60,000 nucleotides of DNA. Source: Liolophura sinensis. Lineage: Eukaryota > Mollusca > Polyplacophora > Chitonida > Chitonidae. Shown one piece after another: positions 26,001 through 41,000 of the stretch. Below the pieces are notes generated by a model. It saw nothing but the letters and a program-made list of their open reading frames with translations, was not told the origin of the DNA and searched no databases. The stretch is taken from contig NC_088295.1 in the NCBI RefSeq assembly GCF_032854445.1, positions 95,847,805 to 95,907,804 on the forward strand, written 5' to 3'. Both the position numbers and the translations under genes were made by a program. Position 1 is the first letter of the stretch. Every line of letters starts with the position of its first letter.

Positions 26001-29000
26001 TTTGAGTAAGTCAACATATCTGGTGTTTGAAGCCTTTGTAGATGTGGAAGCTGCTTCACTGAGTCCACTCCTAGCACTGGCCAGTGGGTCAGATGGTCTG
26101 AAACAGGTAACATGTGACAAGTACAGATAACAGGCCAGTAAGATGTGCAGGTAACAGACCGGTGACAAATACAGGCAGGTGAGAAGCACACGTATCAAAG
26201 AGGTGACAAGTATAGGTACAGGTCACATTTATGTGACAAGTACCAGTAACAGACAGGTGACAAGTCCAGGTGACAAGTCCAGGTAACAAGCAGGTGACAA
26301 GTACAGGTAACAAGCAGGTAACAAGTACAGGGAAAAAGTACAGGTAATAGACAGGTTATTTGTGTCTTATATAGTGGTCAATATATTTCACTCTTCCAGT
26401 TCATTTGCCCCCATAAGGCATACTGTACCCCATACTGTAACTGCATGGAGTTTATTGATACACAGAAGCTAGAGGCTTGTTACTGTAGTTAGACAAAATA
26501 ATATGGTCACATACATGCACATGTAGAAGGTCTGAATAACAGAAAAGCAGATTTACAACAACCAGTACTGGCTCAGATGGTTAAAGCGCTGAGCTGTTTG
26601 TACAGACAGAGGTGTACAGATAGAGGCATACATATATAGGCATACAGATTGAGGCATACAGATACAGGTGTACAGAGACAAGTGTACTGATAGAGGCGTA
26701 CATATACAGGTGTACAAATAGAGGCGTACAGATACAGGTGTACAAATAGAGGCGTACAGATACAGGTGTACTGATAGAAGCATACAGATACAGGTGTACA
26801 GAGACAAGAGTACTGATAGAGGCGTACATATACAGGTGTAAAAATAGAGGCATACAGATACAGGTGTACTGACAGAGGCGTACAGATACAGGTGTACTGA
26901 TAGAGGTGTACAGATACAGGTGTACTGATAGAGGCGTACAGATACAGGTGTACAGACAGAGGCGTACATACACAGGTCTACTGATAGATGCATAGAGATA
27001 CAGGTGCACAGATAAAGGTTTACAGAGACAAGTGTACTGATAGAGGCATACAGATACAAGTGTACAGGTACAGGTGTATTTATAGAGGCGTACAGGTGTA
27101 CTGATAGAGGCGTACATATACAGATGTACAGATAGAGGCATACAGATACAGGTGTACTGATAGAGGCGTACAGATACAGGTGTACAGACAGAGGCGTGCA
27201 TATACAGATGTACTGATAGAGGCGTACAGATACAGGTGTACAGATAGAGGCGTACAAATACAGGTGTACTGATAGAGGCATACCAATACAGGTGTACAGA
27301 TACAGATGTACAAAGACAAGTGTACTGATAGAGGCATACATATACAGGTGTACAGATAGAGGCGTACAGATACAGGTGTACTCGAAGAGGTGTACAGATA
27401 CAGGTGTAGTGACAGAGGCGTACAGATACAGGTGTACAGATACAGGTTTTCAGATACAGGTGTACTGACAGAGGTGTACAGATACAGGTGTACTGATAGA
27501 GGTGTACATGTGTACAGAAAGTGGTGAACAGAGACAAGTGTACTAATAGAGGTGTACAGATACAGGTGTACAGACAAAGGCGTACAGATACATGTGTACA
27601 GATAGAGGCGTACAGATACAGGTGTACATATACAGGTGTACAGATAGAGGCATACAAATACAGGTGTACTGATAGAGGCGTACAGATACAGGTGTACTGA
27701 TAGAGGCATACAGATACAGGTGTACAGATAGAGGCCTACAGATACAGGTGTACTGATAGAGGCGTACAAATACAGGTGTACTGATAGAGGCATACAGATA
27801 CACGTGTACAGAGAGAGGCATACAAATACAGGTGTACTGATAGAGGCATACAGATACAGGTGTACAGATAGAGGGTACAAATACAGGTGTACTGATAGAG
27901 GCGTACCAATACAGGTGTACTGATAAAGGCGTACAGATACAGGTGTACTGATAAAGGCGTACAGATACAGATGTACAAATAGAGGTGTACAGAGAAAAGT
28001 GTACTGATAGAGACATACATATACAGGCGTACAGATACAGGTGTACAGATACAGGTGTACAGATAGAGGCGTACAGATAGAGGCGCACAGATACAGGTAT
28101 CTAGCAGCTGTTGTTAGTTTACTCACAGCACTCACATTTCCTTCACTCATAAACCTAGTCACCATCATACAAGAGAAAAGTTGTACAATGTACAAGGTTC
28201 AAAACAGATGAATCAATAAGAAAGAGTTAATGTAGTGTAATTAACGCACCGTGTGGTCTCTTTTCTGTTGGTCTCCATCTTTGCTGAAACATCCTCCTCA
28301 ATATCCTTCTCCTTCCTCCTTACTTGTGAATTGGAGGCCCCAGATGGTGACACCTGTACTGGTTGTTGAGTGATGACATCCAGCTGTTTCTGGAGGACCT
28401 GTTGTTGTTGTAGCAACTGTTGTTGTAGCTGCTGATTCTGCTGATTAAAGCGGAGCTCCTCAATCAGTCTCTGTTGTTCTTTCAGTTGTTTCTGTTGCTG
28501 CTCCAGTATTTTCTGCTGTGCTTTGTGTCGGTTTTCAAACAAGTTAGGAGCCATCTGAGGGATGTTCCAGGGAACTTTGCCTAGTCGTTTCCTGGGTTTT
28601 TCCTCGCCTTCTAACTGCAGGTTGTTTCTCTCATCACCCAGCCTAGCTATCTCCTCTGGTGAGAGGTTAAGATGTCTGCGTGTAACCTGCCAAGCCTGTG
28701 TGGGTACACGAGGGTTGAGCCTCTTCCCCTTTAGCTTACTGACTGGACTACTTCTTCCTGTGGAGGGACTCGACAGTGATGAGGTCCTTTTTACGATTGG
28801 AGGACTCGAACAACTCATCCTAAGGAAATACAAATTACAACGCTTTTATCATTACAATTTCTTATGACGTCAAACTTAACCAGCATCATGAACATCATGA
28901 ACTACAGTCTGTTAATAAAAATGTCTAATATTATTCCTTTATTCCTCTGGATAACATTTGGGTCACTGTGCTGTTACTGATTTTACTTTTGTCTTGAGAT

Positions 29001-32000
29001 TTACAGCACCAGATATAATCTGTATTAAATGTGGACAAGTGTTACACACCAGTTTCCTCATGGCCGAATCTGGCCTTGACCCGTTGTAATCTCCATGCCC
29101 ATTTTCCTTCTCTCTTTTGGCCTCTTCTGCTTCATCATTATTCCAGAGTCTGCCAGCAGCGGCAGCCTCTAGGAAGGCCATCATTTTGTGGCGTGTCTGG
29201 GACTGGGCCTCCTCTAACTGTCTCTGATCCTGCTTCTCCTGAACCCAGAATTGCCACGACTCGAAACATTTGCTCAACACAGTCTTTTTGTGGTGCTCAT
29301 CTGCTTTCTGACTCTTCCTGTGTCAATATAACAGTCAGCAAACTTGAGGGGACATTTTTCCTACATCAATAGAACAGTCAGCAGACAGAGGGGGGACATT
29401 CTCCTACACTAATACAACAGTCAGCAGGCATGAAGGGACATTCGCCTACATGAACACAACACTCAAGAGACATGAGGGGACATTCTCCTACATCAACACA
29501 ACAGACATGAGGGGAGGTTCTCCTGCATCAACACAACAGTCAGCAGACATGGGTCACATTCTCCTACATCAACACAACAGTCAGCAAACATAAGGGGACA
29601 TTCTCTCATATCAACACAACAGTCCAGCAAACATAAGGGGACATTCTCCTACACAAACAGGGCAGTCAACAGATATGAGGAGACATTCTCCTACATCAAC
29701 ACTAGTCAGCAGGCATGAAGGGGCATTCTCTCACATCAACACAACAGTCAGCAAACATAAGGGTACATTCTTCTTCACAAACAGGGCAGTCAACAGATAT
29801 GAGGAGACATTCTCATACATCAATAAAACAGTCAGCAGACATGGGTCACATTCTCCTACCAAACAGGGCAGTCAACAGATATGAGGAGACATTCTCCTAC
29901 ATCAACATTAGTCAGCAGACATGGGTCACATTCTCCTACACCAACACAACAGTCCGCAGTTATGAGGAGAAATTCTCATACATCAACACAACAGTCAGCA
30001 AACATAAGGGGACATTCTCCTTCACAAACAGGGCAGTCAACAGATATGAGGAGACATTCTCATACATCAACACTAGTCAGCAGGCATGAAGGGACATTCT
30101 CCTACATCAACACAACAGTCAGCAAACATAAGGGGACATTCTCTCACATCAACACAACAGTCAGCAAACATAAGGGGACATTCTCTCATATCAACACAAC
30201 AGTCAGCAAACATAAGGGGACATTCTCCTACACAAACAGGGCAGTCAACAGATATGAGGAGACATTCTCCTACATCAACACTAGTCAGCAGGCATGAAGG
30301 GACATTCTCTCACATCAACACAACAGTCAGCAAACATAAGGGTACATTCTTCTTCACAAACAGGGCAGTCAACAGATATGAGGAGACATTCTCATACATC
30401 AACACTAGTCAGCAGGCATGAAGGGGCATTCTCTCACATCAACACAACAGTCAGCAAACATAACGGGGACATTCTCCTACACAAACAAGGGCAGTCAACA
30501 GATATGAGGAGACATTCTCCTACATCAACACTAGTCAGCAGGCATGAAGGGGCATTCTCTCACATCAACACAACAGTCAGCAAACATAATGGGGGACATT
30601 CTCCTACACAAACAGGGCAGTCAACAGATATGAGGAGACATTCTCCTACATCAACACTAGTCAGCAGGCATGAAGGAACATTCTCCTACATCAACACAAC
30701 AGTCAGCAAACATAAGGTGACATTTTCTCACATCAACACAACAGTCTGCAGTTATGAGGAGAAATTTTCATACATCAACACAACGGTCTAAGACATGAGG
30801 GGACATCAAAACATCATAAATATTCATGGAAAGATAATACCAGTGCGTATCAGAACCTCACTCTGATCTATGTGTACATGTTTACAATGTAGGTAATATG
30901 TGTACCCGTGCACCTTCTGGATCTCACTCTGGTGTACATGTTTAGGGGACAAGTGTACCTGTATGCCTCCTGGTGGTCATGTACAGGTGACATGTCTCTC
31001 CATGTCTACATGTATAGGTGACATGTGTCTCCATATGTACACATATATTTGATGTGTGTCTCCATCTGTACATGTACAGGTCATGTGTGTCTCCATATGT
31101 AAATGTACAGGTAATGTGTGTCTCCATGTGTACATGTGTAGGTGATGTGTGTGTACATGTGTGGGTGACGTGTCTACATGTTTACATGTACAGGTGATGT
31201 TTGTCTCCATGTGCACACGAATAGGCATGTATAGGTGATATGTGTCTCCATATGTACATGTATGGGTGATGTGTGTCTTCATGTATACATGTACAGGTGA
31301 TGTGTGTCTCCATGTGTACATGTATAGGTGATGTGTGTCTCCATGTGTACATGTATGGGTGATGTGTGTCTTCATGTATACATGTACAGGTGGTGTGTGT
31401 CTCCATGTGTACCTGTACAGGTGGTGTGTGTCTTCATGTATACATGTACAGGTGGTGTGTGTCTCCATGTGTACATGTACAGGTGATGTGTGTCTTCATG
31501 TATACATGTATAGGTGATGTGTGTCTCCATGTGTACATGTACAGGTGATGTGTGTCTTCATGTATACATGTATAGGTGATGTGTGTCTCCATGTATACAT
31601 GTATAGGTGATGTGTGTCTCCATGTGTATATGTACAGGTGATGTGTGTCTTCATGTATACATGTACAGGTGGTGTGTGTCTCCATGTGTACATGTACAGG
31701 TGATGTGTGTGTCTCCATGTGTACATGTATAGGTGATGTGTGTCTCCATGTGTACATGTATAGGTGATGTGTGTCTCCATGTGTACCTGTATAGGTGATG
31801 TGTATACCTGTATGTCTCCTGGTGCACATGTGTGGGTGATGTGTGTACCTGTATGGGTGATGTGTGTACCTGTATGGGTGATGTGTGTACCTGTATGTCT
31901 CCTGGACGTCACTCTGGTATCTTCGTGTTTCCTCCTCCACTCTACGACTGCGTGTATAAGACTTCCAGCCATTCCACACCTTCACCACACAGCGCCAGTC

Positions 32001-35000
32001 AGAGATGGCCTTGGCCTTCCCCATCTTCATATGCCGCTCTAGCACAAGGCTGTACCAGGCCGAGAAATGACGTTGTAGAATCTGCATAACACACAGTACA
32101 ACAACAAATAAATGACACTGTGATGTCTGCTCAGCACACAGAACAACAACCAATAAATGACACTGTGATATCTGCACAACACACAGTACAATGACAAATA
32201 AATGACAAGGTGATATCTGCACAACACACTGTACAACAAATAAATGACACTCTGATATCTGAACAATACACTGTACAACAACAAATAAATGACACTGTGA
32301 TGTCTGCTCAACACACGGTACAACAACAAATAAATGACACTGTAATGTCTGCTCAACACACTGTACAAAAACAAATAAATGGCACTGTGATATCTGCACA
32401 ACACACAGTACAACAAATAAATGACATTGTGATACCTGCACAATACACTGTGCAACAACAAATAAATGACACTGAGATGTCTGCTCAACACACGGTACAA
32501 CAAATAAATGACACTGTGATGTCTGCACAACACACTGTACAACAACAAATAAATGACACTGTGATATCTGCCCAATACACTGTATAACAACAAATAAATG
32601 ACACTGTGATGTCTGCACAACACAGCAAAACACACAGTACAACAAATAAATGACATTGTGATATCTGTAAAAAGACACGGTACAACAAATGAATGACTGT
32701 TCCCATTCTGTCCCATTTCTCCTGTGAAGTAAGGTCTCTCTCCATGTCTTACTTTTAGATTGACAGCAGTCTGCCTGATCTGTAACTGTTCCTGTCCTAT
32801 TGACTTTACCTGTGAGCTAGGTTCTCTCACCATGTCTTACCTTTAGATTGACAGCAGCCTGTCTGATCTGTAACTGTTCTTGTCCTACTGACTTTACCTG
32901 TGAGCTAGGTTCTCTCACCATGTCTTATCTTTAGACTGACAGCAGCCTGTCTGATCTGTAACTGTTCTTGTCCTACTGACATTACCTGTGAGCTAGGTTC
33001 TCTTCCCATGTCTTACCTTTAGATTGACAGCAGCCTGTCTGATCTGTAACTGTTCCTGTCCTACTGACTTTGCCTGTGAGCTAGATTCTCTCACCATGTC
33101 TTACCTTTAGATTGACAGCAGCCTGTCTGATCTGTAACTGTTCTTGTCCTACTGACTTTACCTGTGAGCTAGATTCTCTCACCATGTCTTATCTTTAGAC
33201 TGACAGCAGCCTGTCTGATCTGTAACTGTTCTTGTCCTACTGACATTACCTGTGAGCTAGGTTCTCTCACCATGTCTTATCTTTAGACTGACAGCAGCCT
33301 GTCTGATCTGTAACTGTTCTTGTCCTACTGACTTCACCTGTGAGATAGGTTCTCTCACCATGTCTTATCTTCAGATTGACAGCAGCCTGTCTGATCTGTA
33401 ACTGTTCCTGTCCTACTGACATTATCTGTGAGCTAGGTTCTCTCACCATGTCTTATCTTTAGACTGACAGCAGCCTGTCTGATCTGTAACTGTTCTTGTC
33501 CTACTGACATTATCTGTGAGCTAGGTTCTCTCACCATGTCTTATCTTTAGACTGACAGCAGCCTGTCTGATCTGTAACTGTTCTTGTCCTACTGACATTA
33601 CCTGTGAGAAAGGTTCTCTCACCATGTCTTACCTTTAGATTGACAGCAGCCTGTCTGATCTGTAACTGTTCCTGTCCTACTGACATTATCTGTGAGGTAG
33701 GTTCTCTTCCCATGTCTTACCTTTAGATTGACAGCAGCCTGTCTGATCTGTCTTGTCCTACTGACTTCACCTGTGAGATAGGTTCTCTCACCATGTCTTA
33801 CCTTCAGATTGACAGCAGCCTGCCTGACATGTAACTGTTCTTGTCCTACTGACTTTACCTGTGAGATAGGTTCTCTCACCATGTCTTACCTTCAGATTGA
33901 CAGCAGCCTGTCTGATCTGTAACTGTTCCTGTCCTAATGACTTTACCTGTGAGCTAGGTTCTCTCACCATGTCTTATCTTTAGACTGACAGCAGCCTGTC
34001 TGATCTGTAACTGTTCTTGTCCTACTGACTTTACCTGTGAGATAGGTTCTCTCACCATGTCTTATCTTTAGACTGACAGCAGCCTGTCTGATCTGTAACT
34101 GTTCTTGTCCTACTGACTTTACCTGTGAGATAGGTTCTCTCACCATGTCTTATCTTTAGACTGACAGCAGCCTGTCTGATCTGTAACTGTTCTTGTCCTA
34201 CTGACTTTACCTGTGAGCTAGGTTCTCTCACCATGTCTTACCTTTAGATTGACAGCAGCCTGCCTGACCTGTAACTGTTCTTGTCCTACTGGCTTTACCT
34301 GTGAGGTAGGTTCTCTCACCATGTCTTACCTTTAGATTGACCTTAAGATTGTCTGATCTGTAACTGTTCCTATTCCTGTCCTATCGACTTTATCTCTAAA
34401 GTAAGTTATCTCTCCATGTCTTACATGTACCTTTAGATTGACAGCAACCTGTCTGATCTGTAACTGTTTCATCTTCCTCATGAACTCTCGTCTCTTCTCC
34501 TCCTCCTGGGCTTTCTGCTCCTCCTCTCGCAGGCTCTGCACTAACTGCTGACTTCGCCCCTCCTGGTCCAACTTGGTCTTCTTGTCCTTCTCCAGTCTTA
34601 ACCTTCACAATCAAGAAGTAGTTGTAACCTTTGGCAAATGCCAGTAGAGAGTAATTACTAAGCATGTGCCTATTCCCATGAGATGTTCACACACTATCTC
34701 ATACACATGAGATGTTCACACACTATCTCATACACCTGAGATCTTCACACACTATCTCATACACCTGAGATGTCCACACACGATCTCATACACCTGAGAT
34801 CTTCACACACTATCTCATACACATAAGATCTTCACCCACTATCTCATATGCCTGAGATGTTCAAAAACTATCTCATATGCCTGAGATGTTCACAAACTAT
34901 CTCATATGCCTGAGATGTTCACACACGATCTCATACACCTGAGATCTTCACACACTATCTCATACACCTGAGATCTTCACACACTATCTCATACACCTGA

Positions 35001-38000
35001 GATGATCACACTATCTCATACACCTGAGATGTTCACACACTATCTCATACACCTGAGATGTTCACACACTATCTCATACACCTGAGATGATCACACTATC
35101 TCATACACCTGAGATGATCACACACTATCTCATACACATGAGATGTTCACACACTATCTCATACACCTGAAATGTTCACACACTATCTCATACATCTGAG
35201 ATGTTCACCCACTATCTCATATGCCTGAGATGTTCACACACTATCTCATATGCCTGAGATGTTCACAAACTATCTCATATGCCTGAGATGTTCACACACT
35301 ATGTCATACACCTGAGATGTTCACACACTATCTCATACACCTGAGATCTTCACACACTATCTAATACACCTGAGATCTTCACGCACTATCTCATACACCT
35401 GAGATCTTCAAACAATATCTCATACACCTGAGATGTTCACACACTATCTCATACACCTGAGATGTTCACACACTATCTCATACACCTGAGATGTTCACAC
35501 ACTATCTCATACACCTGAGATCTTCACACATCTCATACACCTGAGATGTTCACACACTATCTCATATGCCTGAGATCTTCACACACGACTTCATACACCT
35601 GAGATGTTCACACACAACTTCATACACCTGAAATGTTCACACACTATCTCATACACCTAAGATGTTCACACATGACTTCATACACCTGAGATGTTCACAC
35701 ACTATGTCATACACCTGAGATGCTCACACACTATGTCATACACCTGAGATGTTCACACACTATCTCATACACCTGAGATGTTCACACACTATCTCATACA
35801 CCTAAGATGTTCACACACGACTTCATACACCTGAGATGTTCACACACTATGTCATACACCTGAGATGCTCACACACTATCTCATACACCTGAGATGTTCA
35901 CACACTATCTCATACACCTGAGATGTTCACACACTATCTCATACACCTGAGATGTTCACACACTATCTCATACACCTGAGATGTTCACACACTATCTCAT
36001 ACACCTGAGATGTTCACACACTATCTCATACACCTGAGATGTTCACACACTATCTCATACACTTAAGATGTTCACACACGACTTCATACACCTGAGATGT
36101 TCACACACTGTCATACACCTGAGATATTCACACACTATCTCATACACCTGAGATGTTCACACACTATCTCATACACCTGAGATGCTCACACACTATCTCA
36201 TACACCTGAGATGTTCACACACGACTTCATACACCTGAGATGCTCACACACTATCTCATACACCTGAAATGTTCACACACTATCTCATACACATGAGATG
36301 TTCACACACTATCTCATACACCTGAGATCTTCACACACTATCTCATACACCTGAGATGTTCACACACTATCTCATACACATGAGATCTTCAAACAATATC
36401 TCATACACCTGAGATGTTCACACACTATGTCATACACCTGAGATGCTCACACACTATGTCATACACCTGAGATGTTCACACACTATGTCATACACCTGAG
36501 ATCTTCACACACTATCTCATACACCTGAGATGCTCACACACTATCTCATACACCTGAGATCTTCACACACTATGTCATACACCTGAGATGTTCACACACG
36601 ATCTCATACACCTGAGATCTTCAAACAATATCTCATACACCTGAGATGTTCACACACTATGTCATACACCTGAGATGTTCACACACTATCTCATACACCT
36701 GAGATGCTCACACACTATGTCATACACCTGAGATGCTCACACACTATCTCATACACATGAGATCTTCAAACAATATCTCATACACCTGAGATGTTCACAC
36801 ACTATGTCATACACCTGAGATGTTCACACACTATCTCATACACCTGAGATGCTCACACACTATGTCATACACCTGAGATGCTCACACACTATCTCATACA
36901 CCTGAGATCTTCACACACTATCTCATACACCTGAGATGTTCACACACTATCTCATACACCTGAGATGTTCACACACTATCTCTTACAGCTAAGATGTTCA
37001 CACACGACTTCATACACCTGAGATGTTCACACACTATGTCATACACCTGAGATGCTCACACACTATGTCATACACCTGAGATGTTCACACACTATCTCAT
37101 ACACCTGAGATGTTCACACACTATCTCATACACATAAGATCTTCACACACTATCTCATACACCTGAGATGTTCACACACTATGTCATACACCTGAGATGC
37201 TCACACACTATCTCATACACCTGAGATGTTCACACACTATCTCATACACCTGAGATGTTCACACACTATCTCATACACCTGAGATGTTCACACACGACTT
37301 CATACACCTGAGATGTTCACACACTATGTCATACACCTGAGATGTTCACACACTGTCATACACCTGAGATGTTCACACACTATCTCATACACCTGAGATG
37401 TTCACACACTATGTCATACACCTGAGATGTTCACACACTATCTCATACACCTGAGATCTTCACACACTATCTCATACACCTGAGATGTTCACACACTATC
37501 TCATACACCTGAGATGTTCACACACTATGTCATACACCTGAGATGTTCACACACTATCTCATACACCTGAGATGTTCACACACTATGTCATACACCTGAG
37601 ATGTTCACACACTATGTCATACACCTGAGATGTTCACACACTATCTCATACACCTGAGATGTTCACACACTATCTCATACACCTGAGATGTTCACACACT
37701 ATGTCATACACCTGAGATGTTCACACACGATCTCATACACCTGAGATGTTCACACACTATCTCATACACATGAAGCACGATATGATATACCACCTGCTTA
37801 CACACATGTATTCTAATCCCAGACTGTTACTGTACAACAGTCCACGATCTGTGGCACTATACTCTTGTATTTACCAGCCCCCTCACAATTTTTCCACACT
37901 TTTGTTTTATACTTTCATTGGTTTGATTTACATTTCTTTTTGCCTTAATTTTTCCATGACAGGGGTTGAATGTTGTGTGGAGAAATTTATATGTATATGA

Positions 38001-41000
38001 CAGCTGTCCAACTAATGGGGGAAGAATATAAGCAGATTCTGGAGAACACTATGACTCTTCTTAGTTGAGTGTAAGACTTCCTGAACTACAATGTAAAGAT
38101 GGGCGCTGCAAAACATCTTCATGGGTTAAGAGTGGCCTACTGAAGGTAGAAGCTCCATGTCCGACTGAGCTGAGACAGCAAGGGCCTCCATCCCCCTGTC
38201 ATGTATTTCATTTAACTATAAGAAGTTGCAGAAATTTGACATTCACATGTTTTGTTTAGTTTACATATTTAACAAATGTTCATAATTCAGTGAATATACA
38301 TGAAATATGGTGAACTGAGCCTGATTAGGTTAATACCCGATGACATTAAGGGTTTCACACTGTCAGCGGACAGCAAATTATGCCCAGACAGCGTTCAGGG
38401 CAATGTGAAAAACCTCCAAAACCGTTTTCTGACTTGTGTTACAATGATTAAACCTTGACAACACACCACCCCCACCCCCGCCCTCCATGAAATTTGTCCA
38501 ATGAAATATAACATAATATTGTTAAAACCTCTCAATGCAGGCTGATTAAGTACTCTTTCCACTCTTTCACTAAATAAAAGAAAAAAAAACAATGCTAACC
38601 TCACTTTAGCTTCCTCTGTCTGCCGCTTTTCCTCCTGCATTTCTTTTCGAATTTTTGCCATTTCTTTTTGGATCTCCATTTCTTCACGCTTCATTTTTTT
38701 TGCTTTCTCCTTCTCCTCCTTTGCAAATAAGCCAAAATTATCAACATGACCACGTTTAAAGACATCCACATGAACCTACCTCCTGACACATAGTAGATAT
38801 TTTAAAATATGTTTCTTAGCATTTATATACATTTTTCTAATGCACATTCCAAATACCAAAGTCACCCAAATTACCTTTAGCAGAATTTGCTTGGCCTCAA
38901 ACAGTGCTTCCTTCTTTGTTTGCCGATCACGTAGTCTTTTCTCCAGTTCAGCCTGTTTCCTTTCCCGGTTCTCCTTGACCTACAATCATAAAGAGTTATT
39001 ACGATCTTCTACTTTTAAGCCTTTAATTTTATGACCACTGTGTCATAAGGTTTCATCTCATGACAAAATTGTAAAGGAGAAGAACATAGCATGGTGCCAA
39101 AATCAGAGGAAAGAACATCCAACTTATTCACAAATATGGCCTTCTATATGTTTTTATTTTGTATGGTGGGTATTTGGGACCACCTTTTGGTATTTATCTT
39201 GTTGCATAATGACGTTCAAAATAAGGACGCGGTGAACATCAAATAAATTATATAAATGTAAATTTGTTGTTTATATCCAGATCTCTGCATTTAATTTGAA
39301 TTATAATAATATTTTTGAAGATATGAAAATATAAATGTGATTAAAATCCAGGTTGAACACATTTGTCAGATGAAAAGACAAAATTCTAGTGCACATAGAC
39401 TTATTAAAACATTATTTATTATTACATTCTTATTCATAACGTTATTACACAAAGACTGTATATCCCAAAAGGTGGTCCCAAACACCTACCACACAAACAT
39501 TATTTTCATTTGTCTTTTTCTCTTTAAGAAATCCAACAAAATATTAAAGACCACATTTCCCACTAACTTTTCGCACCTTTTCATCTGAACTTTATGTTTT
39601 CTCCACCTTTAAACACTAATTACTTCAAAAAAAAAAATTGTGACTTAAATGATAGAGCCACTGCAAACTGGCCATTAATAGTTTGAACTTGCTTTCCTTT
39701 GCCATAAGATTGGTATAAAAATATTACTTTCAACACTGAGTGACTATTAATGATAATGCTTTCCATCTATTGGTCACAATCATACAGTGCCTATAAGCAC
39801 AATAAACTGAGCCATTCACTTAAACTTTACCTGTAACTTATCAGGGATGACTTCACATCTACTGCTAGCAGGTAATAAATGATCATGTGATATCACATCA
39901 CACAGTAATGGATGTGGCGTCACTCACCAGTGATCTCATAACATCAACACAGTAATGGATGTGACGTCACTCACCAGCGATCACATAACATCAACACAGT
40001 AATGGATGTGACGTCACTCACCAGCGATCACATAACATCAACACAATAATGGATGTGACGTCACTCACCAGCGATCACACATCAACACAGTAATGGATGT
40101 GACGTCACTCACCAGTGATCTCAAAACATCAACACAGTAATGGATGTGGTGTCACTCACCAGTGATCTCATAACATCAACACAGTAATGGATGTGACGTC
40201 ACTCACCAGCGATCACATAACATCAACACAGTAATGGATGTGACGTCACTCACCAGCGATCACATAACATCAACACAGTAATGGATGTGGCGTCACTCAC
40301 CAGTGATCTCATAACATCAACACAGTAATGGATGTGACGTCACTCACCAGTGATCTCATAACATCAACACAGTAATGGATGTGATGTCACTCACCAGTGA
40401 TCTCATAACATAAACACAGTAATGGATGTGATGTCACTCACAAGTGATCTCATAACATCAACACAGTAATGGGTGTGATGTCACTCACAAGTGATCTCAT
40501 AACATCAACACAGTAATGGGTGTGGCGTCACTCACCAGTGATCACATAACATCAACACAGTAATGGATGTGACGTCACTCACCAGTGATCTCATATCATA
40601 AACACAGTAACGGATGTGGTGTCACTCACCAGTGATCTCATAACATCAACACAGTAATGGATGTGGCGTCACTCACCAGTGATCTCATAACATCAACACA
40701 GTAATGGATGTGACGTCACTCACCACGGATGTCTTTATATCAACACAGTAATGGATGTGACGTCACTCACCAGCGATCACACATCAACACAGTAATGGAT
40801 GTGACGTCACTCACCAGTGATCTCAAAACATCAACACAGTAATGGATGTGGTGTCACTCACCAGTGATCTCATAACATCAACACAGTAATGGATGTGACG
40901 TCACTCACCAGCGATCACATAACATCAACACAGTAATGGATGTGACGTCACTCACCAGCGATCACATAACATCAACACAGTAATGGATGTGGCGTCACTC

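Noticed and set aside
26553-28195. 262-371-codon minus-strand ORFs rich in Cys/Tyr/Leu
   Set aside because: They are overlapping frames of the 28-bp array between exons 10 and 11; no single frame is preferred.
34680-37770. CRISPR array
   Set aside because: The repeats are contiguous 29-mers with no unique spacers, in a eukaryotic intron.
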